Of a stretch of DNA of 6,063 nt, positions 1 through 5,710 are shown piece by piece. How positions within the stretch are numbered: the stretch's first letter is position 1; each line of letters starts with the position of its first letter. The position numbers and the translations under genes are program-made. Source of the stretch: Bifidobacterium breve (GTDB lineage Bacteria; Actinomycetota; Actinomycetes; S36-B12); assembly GCA_945885645.1 (NCBI GenBank), contig CAMCYV010000093.1:1-6063 (forward strand), given 5' to 3'. The notes under the pieces were generated by a model, which was not told the origin of the DNA, made no database searches, and was given only the letters and a program-made list of their open reading frames with translations.

Positions 1-134
1 GACTGAGCGCCCGGAAGCGAAAAACTGTCATCGAATTTCGAGTCAAGACTTGTTGCGAAACCCCCCAGTCCCACAATTAACAAAATCCAAATGAGCAAAG
101 CGATGATGGGACGCTTAATTGCAAACTTACTCAT
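1..134 (-). CDS. MMPL/RND-family membrane transporter, N-terminal fragment
   Basis: This is the beginning of a gene that leaves the window on the left; 44 codons and two bases are visible. The ATG at 134-132 opens MSKFAIKRPIIALLIWILL, a short basic stretch followed by one hydrophobic helix (about residues 9-29). After it comes a polar segment containing SKFDDSFSLPGAQS. A basic start, TM1, then a D-(D/S)-F-x-(L/I)-PG-x-(E/Q)-S segment is the usual N-terminus of actinobacterial MMPL/RND-type transporters, inner-membrane proteins that export lipids or other hydrophobic compounds. A weak ribosome site (AGTAGG) lies 8 nt upstream. The gene starts 20 nt after the histidine phosphatase stop on the same strand, so they probably share a transcript. 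Substrate is unknown. Family assignment rests only on the N-terminus. Confidence 0.75.
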   Translation of the reverse strand, partial: MSKFAIKRPIIALLIWILLIVGLGGFATSLDSKFDDSFSLPGAQ

Positions 135-154
135 GTGGGAAACCTACTCGCCGC

Positions 155-733
155 TCACGGCTGATCTCCATCAAGGAGCTTCTGATTCAACTCGCTAAAT
201 GTGTAATGCATTGAATCTACATCGCGCTTAAGCACCCACACCAGGTCAAAGCGCTCTTCGGGCCATGCACTCGGTACATCGTTCATGTTGGCAACTGGGA
301 ATTGTGCGATCGCTGCAGGAATTTCCCCGTGGTGCCACACCACCAAGGTAGGGTCCGATTGTCCAGCAATATGCGTTGCAAGGTGGTTCTCATGGCCGTG
401 TGGATAATCAACGTTGACTTGTAATTTCAACGCATCAGCGAGTGGTTGAGCGGTGTTGAACTCTCGAGTGCTGTGTGAGTCCGAATTCGGCGCGGTTGCA
501 TAAATTGCCGCTGGTGTGACCAAGCCCGGATACCCAGACTGCTGCGCCAACTTGAACAACCCGGCTAAAGCCCCAGCCCGCTGCCACCCGCGGACCGAGA
601 GTGCGTGGGAATCCTCTCTGCCGTGCTGATTCACCCCAAAAGGAGCACCTGACTCTCCTGGCTTTTCACCATGCCTAATAAACATAATGGTGTTGGGTGA
701 GTTTTTGGATATTGCGATCAGATCATTGGGCAC
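155..733 (-). CDS. Histidine phosphatase superfamily protein (phosphoglycerate mutase-like)
   Basis: A 192-aa probably cytoplasmic protein with no signal peptide. The phosphohistidine signature RHGEKP sits at residues 20-25 after a beta strand (NTIMFI), with His21 the expected phospho-acceptor. LSVRGWQRAGAL (45-56) matches the superfamily's 'LS-x-RG-x-x-QA' region. STREFNTAQPLA (88-99) supplies the second conserved Arg (Arg90), and WHHGEIPA (133-140) supplies the second catalytic His (His135). The active site therefore looks complete. The superfamily hydrolyses phosphomonoesters or transfers phosphate; the substrate cannot be read from sequence. The GTG at 733-731 is the first possible start, since an in-frame TAA lies at 745-743, and it follows a -10-like TAAGAT by 6 nt. 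The later ATG at 685 would cut off the first beta strand just before RHG, so it is less likely. It is probably co-transcribed with the transporter gene 20 nt downstream. Confidence 0.88.
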   Translation of the reverse strand: MPNDLIAISKNSPNTIMFIRHGEKPGESGAPFGVNQHGREDSHALSVRGWQRAGALAGLFKLAQQSGYPGLVTPAAIYATAPNSDSHSTREFNTAQPLADALKLQVNVDYPHGHENHLATHIAGQSDPTLVVWHHGEIPAAIAQFPVANMNDVPSAWPEERFDLVWVLKRDVDSMHYTFSELNQKLLDGDQP

Positions 734-739
734 CCGTGA

Positions 740-745
740 ATCTTA
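740..745 (-). promoter_or_regulatory. Candidate -10 element (TAAGAT) for the histidine phosphatase gene
   Basis: On the minus strand TAAGAT fits the actinobacterial -10 pattern TANNNT and lies exactly 6 nt before the GTG start, so transcription would begin at or next to the start codon (leaderless). No Shine-Dalgarno is visible for this GTG, which fits a leaderless message. No convincing -35 is present at 16-18 nt upstream. Evidence is motif and spacing only. Confidence 0.4.
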
Positions 746-781
746 ATCGGCGCAGAAGACCCGGCCCTAATGTTTAGTAAA

Positions 782-797
782 ATCATGCACGATCATG
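782..797. repeat. Short direct repeat ATCATG-CACG-ATCATG, 10-bp period
   Basis: Two perfect copies of ATCATG (782-787 and 792-797) are separated by CACG, giving a 10-bp period. They lie in the 171-nt region between the divergent histidine phosphatase and acid phosphatase genes, about 40 bp behind one start and 110 bp before the other. Tandem half-sites spaced about one helical turn are typical of sites bound by OmpR/PhoB-type response regulators. A related ACGATCA appears at 789-795 and 827-833. The repeats are short enough to be chance, so an operator role is a guess. Confidence 0.25.
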
Positions 798-868
798 TTG
801 AGTTGCCACTCCGGGCGAGCGCGCCAACGATCACGAAGTTCAAGCCGCCCGAAACCGCCGACAGTTTC

Positions 869-898
869 TTTACAGGTCCTACCTTTTTTTGATACCGT
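869..898 (+). promoter_or_regulatory. Candidate promoter of the secreted acid phosphatase gene
   Basis: TTTACA (869-874) resembles a -35 and TACCGT (893-898) fits the TANNNT -10 pattern, with an 18-nt spacer that contains a run of seven T (884-890). The -10 ends 6 nt before the ATG at 905. No Shine-Dalgarno precedes that ATG, so a leaderless transcript starting at or next to the A of ATG is the simplest reading. This is the best-formed promoter in the window because both hexamers and the spacing agree. Confidence 0.45.
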
Positions 899-904
899 TT
901 CATC

Positions 905-1708
905 ATGACTTTCTTTAAAAGAATCGCCCGGAGCACCACAGTTGTTGCAATCGTCGCGTTCGCGCTAGTTGCGCCAGTAAACTTGGCAAGCGCCGAAACC
1001 ATCTCGGTGGATGCCGGCGGCAACGTGAATGACAGCCGGCCGATCACCGGGACCGGGCAGAACCTGCCCTCCATGGGTGCAACCTCAGATATCTGGGTTA
1101 TTGGCCCATACCTGGCACCCGTCATAACGTCCTACTATTCCTCGGGTCAGGCCCTGAAAGATCAGTCCGAGGTTTCCGCCGCAGCGCTTAAGTGGACACG
1201 TTCGTGGGTGAAGAAAGAATGCGGGAGTACCAAACCCGCTAAGGTTCGCGCATGCAAGGCAGCAGCTGTCTTTGATATTGATGAGACGCTTTTAAACAAC
1301 TATGAAACTTTTGCCAAGGCCGACCCGCAATTTACCATCGTAGCGGCCGACTTTGCGGCAGCAAACGCGAACTGCACCACCCCGGTTATAGCGCCAGTCC
1401 GTGCACTCTTCGATGCTTTCAAAAAACTCGGGGTCACGTCCTTCATTATCACCGGTCGAGCTGAAAATGATCGTGTTTCTACCGAGACCTGCTTGGCTCA
1501 GGCAGGCATTGTCGGCTACGGCGCTCTCAAACTCAAGCCAACGGGCAATACCCAAAACGCAGCCGCCCGCAAATCCGGTCAGCGACAGGCACTTATCGAA
1601 AAGGGCTGGAAGATTGGCCCAAGCATCGGCGATCAGATCAGCGACATGACGAACGGCTCGATGCAGCGTGGATTCCTACTGCCGAACTTGATGTACTACG
1701 TCCCCTAG
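905..1708 (+). CDS. Secreted HAD-superfamily acid phosphatase (class B-like, plant/bacterial type)
   Basis: A 267-aa exported phosphomonoesterase. Residues 1-30 form a Sec signal peptide: basic FKRIAR, a hydrophobic core, and a likely signal peptidase I cut after ASA (28-30). There is no lipobox cysteine, so it should be released or surface-associated rather than lipid-anchored. The HAD motifs are intact: motif I FDIDETLLNNY (123-133) with nucleophile Asp124 and acid/base Asp126; motif II ITGR (182-185) with Thr183; a motif III Lys in RKSGQR (Lys223 likely); motif IV SIGDQISDM (240-248) with Asp243 and Asp247 for Mg2+. The C-terminus LLPNLMYYVP matches the 'LPNPxYYxP' ending common in this acid phosphatase family. 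Cysteines 106, 117, 157 and 196 could form disulfides outside the cell. The likely role is phosphate scavenging from organic phosphomonoesters. It is monocistronic, converging on the permease gene. Confidence 0.9.
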   Translation: MTFFKRIARSTTVVAIVAFALVAPVNLASAETISVDAGGNVNDSRPITGTGQNLPSMGATSDIWVIGPYLAPVITSYYSSGQALKDQSEVSAAALKWTRSWVKKECGSTKPAKVRACKAAAVFDIDETLLNNYETFAKADPQFTIVAADFAAANANCTTPVIAPVRALFDAFKKLGVTSFIITGRAENDRVSTETCLAQAGIVGYGALKLKPTGNTQNAAARKSGQRQALIEKGWKIGPSIGDQISDMTNGSMQRGFLLPNLMYYVP

Positions 1709-1712
1709 CCGA

Positions 1713-1743
1713 GGTCGGCACACCGATCGAAGTCTTATTTTGT
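1713..1743 (+). terminator. Weak candidate intrinsic terminator after the acid phosphatase gene
   Basis: GGTCGG (1713-1718) and CCGATC (1723-1728) can pair as a 6-bp stem with one G-U pair and a CACA loop. A T-rich tail, TCTTATTTTGTT, follows a few bases later (1733-1744). It sits in the 34-nt gap between convergent stop codons, the expected place. The stem is short and the T tract interrupted and displaced. No T tract follows the hairpin on the minus strand, so it would not stop the permease transcript. Confidence 0.3.
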
Positions 1744-3125
1744 TAGTGTGATAGCACTTCTTGTGCGCGCCCTCCACGCTTGCGACCTACCGCTGCTCCG
1801 ACAATGAGAGCAACTATGGCTACCGTTGGGGCAATTAACTCCCAACCCGATGGTAACGGGAATATCTGCAACACAAGAATCGCGAGAAGAATCCCAATTC
1901 CTATCATTGGGATGAGCGCCAGCCAGCGGCGTGATCCTGACCAAAGAACTTTCACCGCTGCCGCGCAGGCCGTGCCGTAGGCCGCCGCGATGAGGACCCC
2001 TGCCATATCACTCACCATTTCAAATGCAGAGAAAGAATCAAAGGCAGTTGTCAGGGCAGCGAAGATAACCAAAACAAACGCGGCAGCCCCCACGGTATAG
2101 CTCCCACGAACCGGAGTTCCCTGCACTGAAAGTTCGCCAAAGCGGTTTGGAAGAATCGAATCGCGACCGAATGCGAAGAGAATGCGTCCCCCAGCAATTT
2201 GAGCACCAACTAAACAGGCGAATGAGGAAACCGCGCCGCCCAAAGTAATCAGGTCTCCCATGCTGTCAGCGACATAAACATTGGCAAGGTCACCGGGAAG
2301 TGAGCCCGAGGCCGAAAACTTTTCTAGTTGATTCGGTGCGGTTCCAAATGCCCACACCGCCACCGTGGTGACAAAAATGTAGAACAAACTCGACAGCACG
2401 GTGACGATGATCAGTGCACGGGGAATGGATCTCTTGGGGTTGTCGGTTTCTTCAGCGGCCGCCGCAGCTCCTTCAAACCCTGCGCTGGACAGCAACGCGA
2501 AAGTGAGCGCAAGAGCAATCGGTCCAACGGCTACTCCCTCAAATGTGAAAGCCGACCAATCAACAGTCTGTCCCTGGGGACCGCCGCCATTGATGAGTTT
2601 GGACAGTGTGATGCCGCAGACCACGAGGATCGCGACCATGGTCAGCCCTTCAAGAATAAGCAATATATGACCAAGTGTCTTAATCGTGCGCCCGGCAAGG
2701 AATGAGGTGACGGGCACAATCACCAGAGCGATAATGAGCGAAACAAAACTGGGCAGGGTGGGTCCGCCCAGTGCCCCAATCAGCGAAGTAAGAAAAATAC
2801 CGAAAGATACTGCCGTGAGGGATGCAAACGTGACGTAAGCGGTAATCAGCCACAAACCAGCAACTGTTCCTGTTCGAGGGCCTATCTCAACGCCAACCAG
2901 CCCAAAAAGTGAACCTGCCGAACCACGACGCCGAGTGAGGACCACGAATGAATACACCATGATTGCCAACGGAATAGCGGCAAGAACAAATATGAGAGGG
3001 GTCGCTGCGCCAACTTGTTCAGAAATTGCCTGCGGGTTGAGGGAGACCGACATACTCGGTCCCATAACTGCCAGCGAAATGGCAACCAAGCCTAAAAGAC
3101 CCAAATTCCTGCGCAAACCGGGCAT
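1743..3125 (-). CDS. APC-superfamily amino-acid/amine permease
   Basis: A 460-aa integral membrane protein with about 12 predicted helices, roughly at 9-27, 43-63, 87-113, 125-143, 150-172, 199-217, 236-260, 288-312, 342-360, 370-392, 400-421 and 429-446. The signature is the loop GFEGAAAAAEETDNPKRSIP (216-235), the 'GFE-x-x-x-x-x-x-EE-x-x-NPxRxIPRA' motif of the amino acid-polyamine-organocation superfamily. It is followed by the later conserved FAFGRDSILPNRFGEL (317-332). Length is normal for the family and both ends look complete. It should take up amino acids or amines by ion or proton coupling across the cytoplasmic membrane; the substrate cannot be assigned, as nothing nearby is a catabolic partner. 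The ATG at 3125 has a good ribosome site. It appears to be transcribed alone, sealed from the upstream tRNA by a terminator. Confidence 0.88.
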   Translation of the reverse strand: MPGLRRNLGLLGLVAISLAVMGPSMSVSLNPQAISEQVGAATPLIFVLAAIPLAIMVYSFVVLTRRRGSAGSLFGLVGVEIGPRTGTVAGLWLITAYVTFASLTAVSFGIFLTSLIGALGGPTLPSFVSLIIALVIVPVTSFLAGRTIKTLGHILLILEGLTMVAILVVCGITLSKLINGGGPQGQTVDWSAFTFEGVAVGPIALALTFALLSSAGFEGAAAAAEETDNPKRSIPRALIIVTVLSSLFYIFVTTVAVWAFGTAPNQLEKFSASGSLPGDLANVYVADSMGDLITLGGAVSSFACLVGAQIAGGRILFAFGRDSILPNRFGELSVQGTPVRGSYTVGAAAFVLVIFAALTTAFDSFSAFEMVSDMAGVLIAAAYGTACAAAVKVLWSGSRRWLALIPMIGIGILLAILVLQIFPLPSGWELIAPTVAIVALIVGAAVGRKRGGRAQEVLSH

Positions 3126-3133
3126 TCGATAAA

Positions 3134-3139
3134 CCTTTC
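3134..3139 (-). promoter_or_regulatory. Shine-Dalgarno site of the permease gene
   Basis: GAAAGG on the minus strand lies 8 nt before the ATG at 3125, an optimal distance, and fixes the start codon. It is the clearest ribosome site in the window and implies a leadered mRNA, unlike the apparently leaderless genes on either side. I see no clean -10/-35 pair between it and the terminator at 3187. Confidence 0.7.
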
Positions 3140-3186
3140 AATATTGGGGATAAATGTTCATGTTGCACTTGTGGTGTCGATCAACA

Positions 3187-3228
3187 TCAGAAAACATTAA
3201 GGGCCGCAACGGCTTTCCGCTGCGACCC
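3187..3228 (-). terminator. Strong intrinsic terminator after tRNA-Asn
   Basis: On the minus strand, 3228-3201 folds into a 12-bp hairpin (GGGTCGCAGCGG pairing with CCGTTGCGGCCC, with two G-T wobbles and an AAAG loop). It is followed directly by the T-rich TTAATGTTTTCTG (3200-3188). It begins 5 nt past the 3' end of the tRNA and lies upstream of the permease gene. It should end the tRNA transcript, and any dnaG-operon transcript reading into it, and insulate the permease. Confidence 0.85.
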
Positions 3229-3233
3229 CAACG

Positions 3234-3306
3234 CTCCCCCACTTGGACTCGAACCAAGAACCCTCCGATTAACAGTCGAATGCTCTGCCAATTGAGCTAT
3301 GGGGGA
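3234..3306 (-). tRNA. tRNA-Asn, anticodon GTT
   Basis: A complete 73-nt tRNA on the minus strand. The acceptor stem is TCCCCCA/TGGGGGA with discriminator G, as expected for tRNA-Asn. The D-arm is GCTC-AATTGGCA-GAGC. The anticodon arm is TTCGA-CTGTTAA-TCGGA, with GTT at 3273-3271 reading AAC/AAU. The T-arm is CTTGG-TTCGAGT-CCAAG. No CCA is encoded (GCGT follows), so the 3' end must be added by a nucleotidyltransferase. The 5' end lies 36 nt after the stop of the uncharacterised gene downstream of dnaG, and an intrinsic terminator follows 5 nt after the 3' end. The 36-nt gap contains TAGTGT and GATAGT, which could serve as a -10 for an own promoter, but read-through from the dnaG operon is equally possible. 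Confidence 0.97.
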
Positions 3307-3342
3307 ATGACCGACGAACACTATCAAGTGACCAAGCGTGCG

Positions 3343-3846
3343 CTACACCCCGAGGGTGTTTCGCAGCTGTGCCAAAGCGCGGTCAGCACTCGCCGCCACC
3401 AGCGGGTCACCGGGATCAAGTTCCCCGTGGAATTCAATCAGCCACGAGATTTCCGTGCTATCGGGCTCACGCCGCCCAATTGCCGTAATGCTGCCACCGG
3501 TTTCCAGGGTTAATGTCTCCCGAAATAGAACGCTTGCGGTAACCCGGTCCCGAACCATGGGTGGTACTTGGCCACAGGGGTCAAGATGAAGCTTGATCAA
3601 GACATTCGCATTGGTCGTCACTTCTAGCCAAGGCTCCTCCCAGGTTGCTTTCGCGATCTGGTTCCAAGCAATGCGTTGCGGTTCGGTACTTGTGGCGAAA
3701 TAAAGCGCCGAATCGGTCGCGATCACAACAGGTGGTTCATAAGCCTTGGGGCCAAGGGCCGTTGCCATGATGCGCTCGCCTTTAGCAACGTTCAACAATT
3801 TCGCGTCGGACTTGAGCTGTTTTTGGAATTGATTACGACCGAACAT
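3343..3846 (-). CDS. Uncharacterised actinobacterial protein coupled to primase (possible PH-like fold)
   Basis: A 167-aa soluble protein with no signal peptide or membrane segment. I recognise the type but know no function for it. A charged N-terminal stretch (residues 1-25, ending KGERIMA) is followed by a beta-rich middle: VVIATDSALYFAT (40-52), then RIAWNQIAKATWEEPWLEV (58-76). This 'default value, W-x-x-I-x-x-A-x-W' pattern resembles bacterial PH-like/GRAM-type domains, which is inference. The C-terminal quarter (148-164) looks helical. The ATG shares one base with the dnaG stop (TGATG, 3848-3844), with AGG just upstream, so translation is probably coupled to dnaG. A 6-bp inverted repeat (3345-3350/3354-3359) spans the stop region but lacks a T tract. 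A role connected with primase or lagging-strand synthesis is suggested only by position. Confidence 0.8.
   Translation of the reverse strand: MFGRNQFQKQLKSDAKLLNVAKGERIMATALGPKAYEPPVVIATDSALYFATSTEPQRIAWNQIAKATWEEPWLEVTTNANVLIKLHLDPCGQVPPMVRDRVTASVLFRETLTLETGGSITAIGRREPDSTEISWLIEFHGELDPGDPLVAASADRALAQLRNTLGV
3345..3359. repeat. Inverted repeat ACACCC-CGA-GGGTGT at the end of the dnaG operon protein genes
   Basis: A perfect 6-bp inverted repeat with a 3-nt centre overlaps the last codons and stop of the uncharacterised gene. Its position suggests an RNA hairpin at the 3' end of the coding region. The following minus-strand bases (AGCGCACGC) are not T-rich, so it is not a convincing intrinsic terminator. 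It could act as a processing or stability hairpin between the mRNA and the tRNA, or be incidental. Confidence 0.3.
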
Positions 3847-5654
3847 CAGGCCTCACCAAATGAGATCTCACGAAGCGATCGCCGATACGTTTCCAATTCA
3901 ACGAGTTGATTCAACAATTGGGTTGGTTCTCCACTTTCTTCTGATCTGGTGAGTTGACCTTTTAGTTCGTCAATTTTTTTCGATGAATCCAGTTCAAGTA
4001 ATCGCGCAATCATGCCGACCGCGTATCGATCCTGCGTTCCCGGTTCGGTTGGCATTGGTTCAACGGTGAGCTCCCTAATCGTGGAACGCACTTCGTCGTT
4101 CTCGGCGTTAGCGAGCACCGCGTCGATCCAGGCCATACCTTCACATACTTTTGATGGTCCACCTGCTTTTGCGATGGCCATGTGAACCGCTGCAGCCTTG
4201 GGGTGAATGAAGGTTGACTCGTCAACGGATGCATACCATTCGCTGACCGCACCGGGAAGTTGCAATGCAGCCTTGAGTGATTCGCGTTCAACACTTGACC
4301 CAATGGTGGATTTGCGGGACTGATTTGATGCTGGCGCGCTCCCACCTATTGTTTTTGCGACAGTTGCAGGATCCATGCCGAGCCAACCTGCCAACCTGCG
4401 CGAGTATTCAGGGCGCAGTGACGAGTCACGGATTTTGCGAATAATCGGGGTGGCTTCGTCTAACGCGGCAACGCGACCTTCACTGGTATTCAAATCATAG
4501 GAGGCCAACACGGATTTAATGGCGAACTCAAAAAGTGGTACTCGGCTCTCAATCAGTGCACGAACAGCGGCGTCCCCTTTTTGCAGTCGCAAGTCACAAG
4601 GGTCAAGGCCGCCGGGTTCAACTGCCACAAATGTTTGGGAGACGAATTTCTGGTCTTCCTCGAAAGCTCGCAGGGCAGCTTTTTGCCCGGCCGCATCTCC
4701 ATCAAAAGTAAAAACGACCTGTCCACGCATGCGGTCATCGTCCATAAGGAGTCTTCGCAATACCCTTATGTGGTCCGCACCGAACGCGGTGCCGCAGGTC
4801 GCGACCGCTGTTCCCACACCAGCAAGGTGCGCGGCCATCACGTCGGTGTAACCCTCAACAATGACAGCCTGCTGCTCTTTCGAGATCAGGCGCTTAGCTA
4901 GATCGAGTCCGTAGAGCACGTGGCTTTTTTTATATATAGGTGTTTCGGGGGTGTTGAGGTACTTGGGTCCTTCATCATCGTCGTACAACTTTCGGGCCCC
5001 AAAACCAATCACTTCACCACCGAGTTCGCGGATCGGCCAGACCAGCCGGCCACGGAATCGGTCGTAGATTCCTCGGTTGCCTTGGGACACGAGTCCACCG
5101 GCGAGTAACTCTTGATCGGTGAAACCGGCTTGACGAAGGTGATTGGTGAGGGCGTCCCAACCTTTGGGTGCGTATCCCACACTGAAGGTGGCACAAATCT
5201 CGGATTCGAATCCGCGCTGGGTCAGGAACTCGCGTCCCGTTTGCGCTTCCGGGGTGAGAAGTTGGGCCTGGTAAAAATCGGTGGCCTTTCTGTGGGCTTC
5301 GACTAAACGTTTGCGCTGCCCCTGTTGTTTATTCGGGCTTACTCCCCCATCAACATATTGCAACTGAACCCCGGCTTTGTCTGCAAGTTTTTCAACTGCT
5401 TCGGCAAAACTCAGATGATCAATTTTTTGCACAAAACTGAGTAGGTCCCCGCCTTCACCGCAACCAAAGCAGTACCACATGCCTCTGCTGGGGGTGACGT
5501 GAAAACTGGGTGAACGCTCTTCATGGAATGGGCACAATCCCTTAAGGGAACCTCCGCCGGCGGACTTTAAAGTGACGTATTCAGAGACCACTTGGTCGAT
5601 TCGGGCACGCTCGCGTACGAGGGCAATGTCCTCGTCTCTGATTCGGCCCGCCAT
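3846..5654 (-). CDS. dnaG: DNA primase DnaG
   Basis: A complete 602-aa primase, which makes RNA primers at the replication fork with the replicative helicase. The N-terminal CHC2 zinc-binding domain has CPFHEERSPSF (41-51) and YCFGCGEGGD (61-70), giving ligands Cys41, His44, Cys62 and Cys65. The RNA polymerase core has YDRFRGRLVWPI (197-208) and GFGARKL (217-223). The TOPRIM domain carries VEGYTD (266-271; Glu267, Asp271) and FDGDAAG (317-323; Asp318, Asp320), with the metal-binding DPCD at 351-354. A Ser/Gln-rich linker around 438-455 leads to the helical C-terminal region (about 456-600), expected to bind DnaB. Length is near the actinobacterial norm and all key residues are present. The ATG at 5654 is preceded by a TANNNT hexamer at 6 nt and no clear Shine-Dalgarno, so the message may be leaderless. 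It overlaps the downstream gene by one base. Confidence 0.98.
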   Translation of the reverse strand: MAGRIRDEDIALVRERARIDQVVSEYVTLKSAGGGSLKGLCPFHEERSPSFHVTPSRGMWYCFGCGEGGDLLSFVQKIDHLSFAEAVEKLADKAGVQLQYVDGGVSPNKQQGQRKRLVEAHRKATDFYQAQLLTPEAQTGREFLTQRGFESEICATFSVGYAPKGWDALTNHLRQAGFTDQELLAGGLVSQGNRGIYDRFRGRLVWPIRELGGEVIGFGARKLYDDDEGPKYLNTPETPIYKKSHVLYGLDLAKRLISKEQQAVIVEGYTDVMAAHLAGVGTAVATCGTAFGADHIRVLRRLLMDDDRMRGQVVFTFDGDAAGQKAALRAFEEDQKFVSQTFVAVEPGGLDPCDLRLQKGDAAVRALIESRVPLFEFAIKSVLASYDLNTSEGRVAALDEATPIIRKIRDSSLRPEYSRRLAGWLGMDPATVAKTIGGSAPASNQSRKSTIGSSVERESLKAALQLPGAVSEWYASVDESTFIHPKAAAVHMAIAKAGGPSKVCEGMAWIDAVLANAENDEVRSTIRELTVEPMPTEPGTQDRYAVGMIARLLELDSSKKIDELKGQLTRSEESGEPTQLLNQLVELETYRRSLREISFGEA

Positions 5655-5660
5655 GTGGGC

Positions 5661-5666
5661 AGTCTA
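5661..5666 (-). promoter_or_regulatory. Candidate -10 element (TAGACT) for the dnaG operon
   Basis: On the minus strand TAGACT fits TANNNT and ends exactly 6 nt before the dnaG ATG (5654), the spacing expected for transcription starting at or next to the A of ATG. No Shine-Dalgarno is seen in the intervening GCCCAC, and no -35 match is found 16-18 nt further up, where a GC-rich palindrome lies instead. Support is motif plus spacing only. Confidence 0.4.
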
Positions 5667-5689
5667 CGTCCGGTGCGGACGGGCCCCGT
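5667..5689. repeat. Overlapping palindromes between dnaG and the divergent aminotransferase gene
   Basis: CGTCCG-GTG-CGGACG (5667-5681) is a perfect 6-bp inverted repeat starting one base upstream of the dnaG -10 candidate. It overlaps a second perfect one, ACGGG-C-CCCGT (5679-5689). The position between the two divergent genes, where the dnaG -35 would fall, suits a regulator site. With both arms this GC-rich, chance is also possible. Confidence 0.35.
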
Positions 5690-5710
5690 GATCCAAGGTT
5701 GAATGCTCCT

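Noticed and set aside
683..685. ATG at 685 as the start of the histidine phosphatase
   Set aside because: It would begin only three residues before RHG and remove most of the first beta strand; it has no ribosome site. The GTG at 733 gives a complete domain and has a -10 at leaderless spacing.
793..1125. 110-codon minus-strand open frame across the acid phosphatase start
   Set aside because: It lies antisense to the signal peptide and N-terminus of a well-supported gene, covers its promoter, and its translation has no recognisable domain. It is a shadow frame.
1713..1728. Bidirectional terminator for the convergent acid phosphatase and permease genes
   Set aside because: The hairpin has a T-rich tail only on the plus strand. 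On the minus strand the bases after it are GC-rich, so it cannot be claimed for the permease.
2328..2705. 125-codon plus-strand open frame inside the permease gene
   Set aside because: It is fully antisense to conserved permease motifs, and its product is low-information (many Ser, Arg, Gln, Asp) with no recognisable fold.
3154..3513. 119-codon plus-strand open frame across the terminator, tRNA and uncharacterised gene
   Set aside because: It runs antisense through a tRNA and a terminator hairpin, which explains its content. The PTWTRTKNPPINS stretch is simply the tRNA read as protein, a familiar annotation artefact.
4925..4940. Seven-A run followed by TATATAT on the dnaG coding strand, possible frameshift or slippage site
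   Set aside because: The frame reads Ile-Tyr-Lys-Lys-Ser-His in a conserved part of DnaG (residues 240-245) and stays open on both sides. It does not form a standard X-XXY-YYZ slippery site in the zero frame, and no frameshift product is known for primase.
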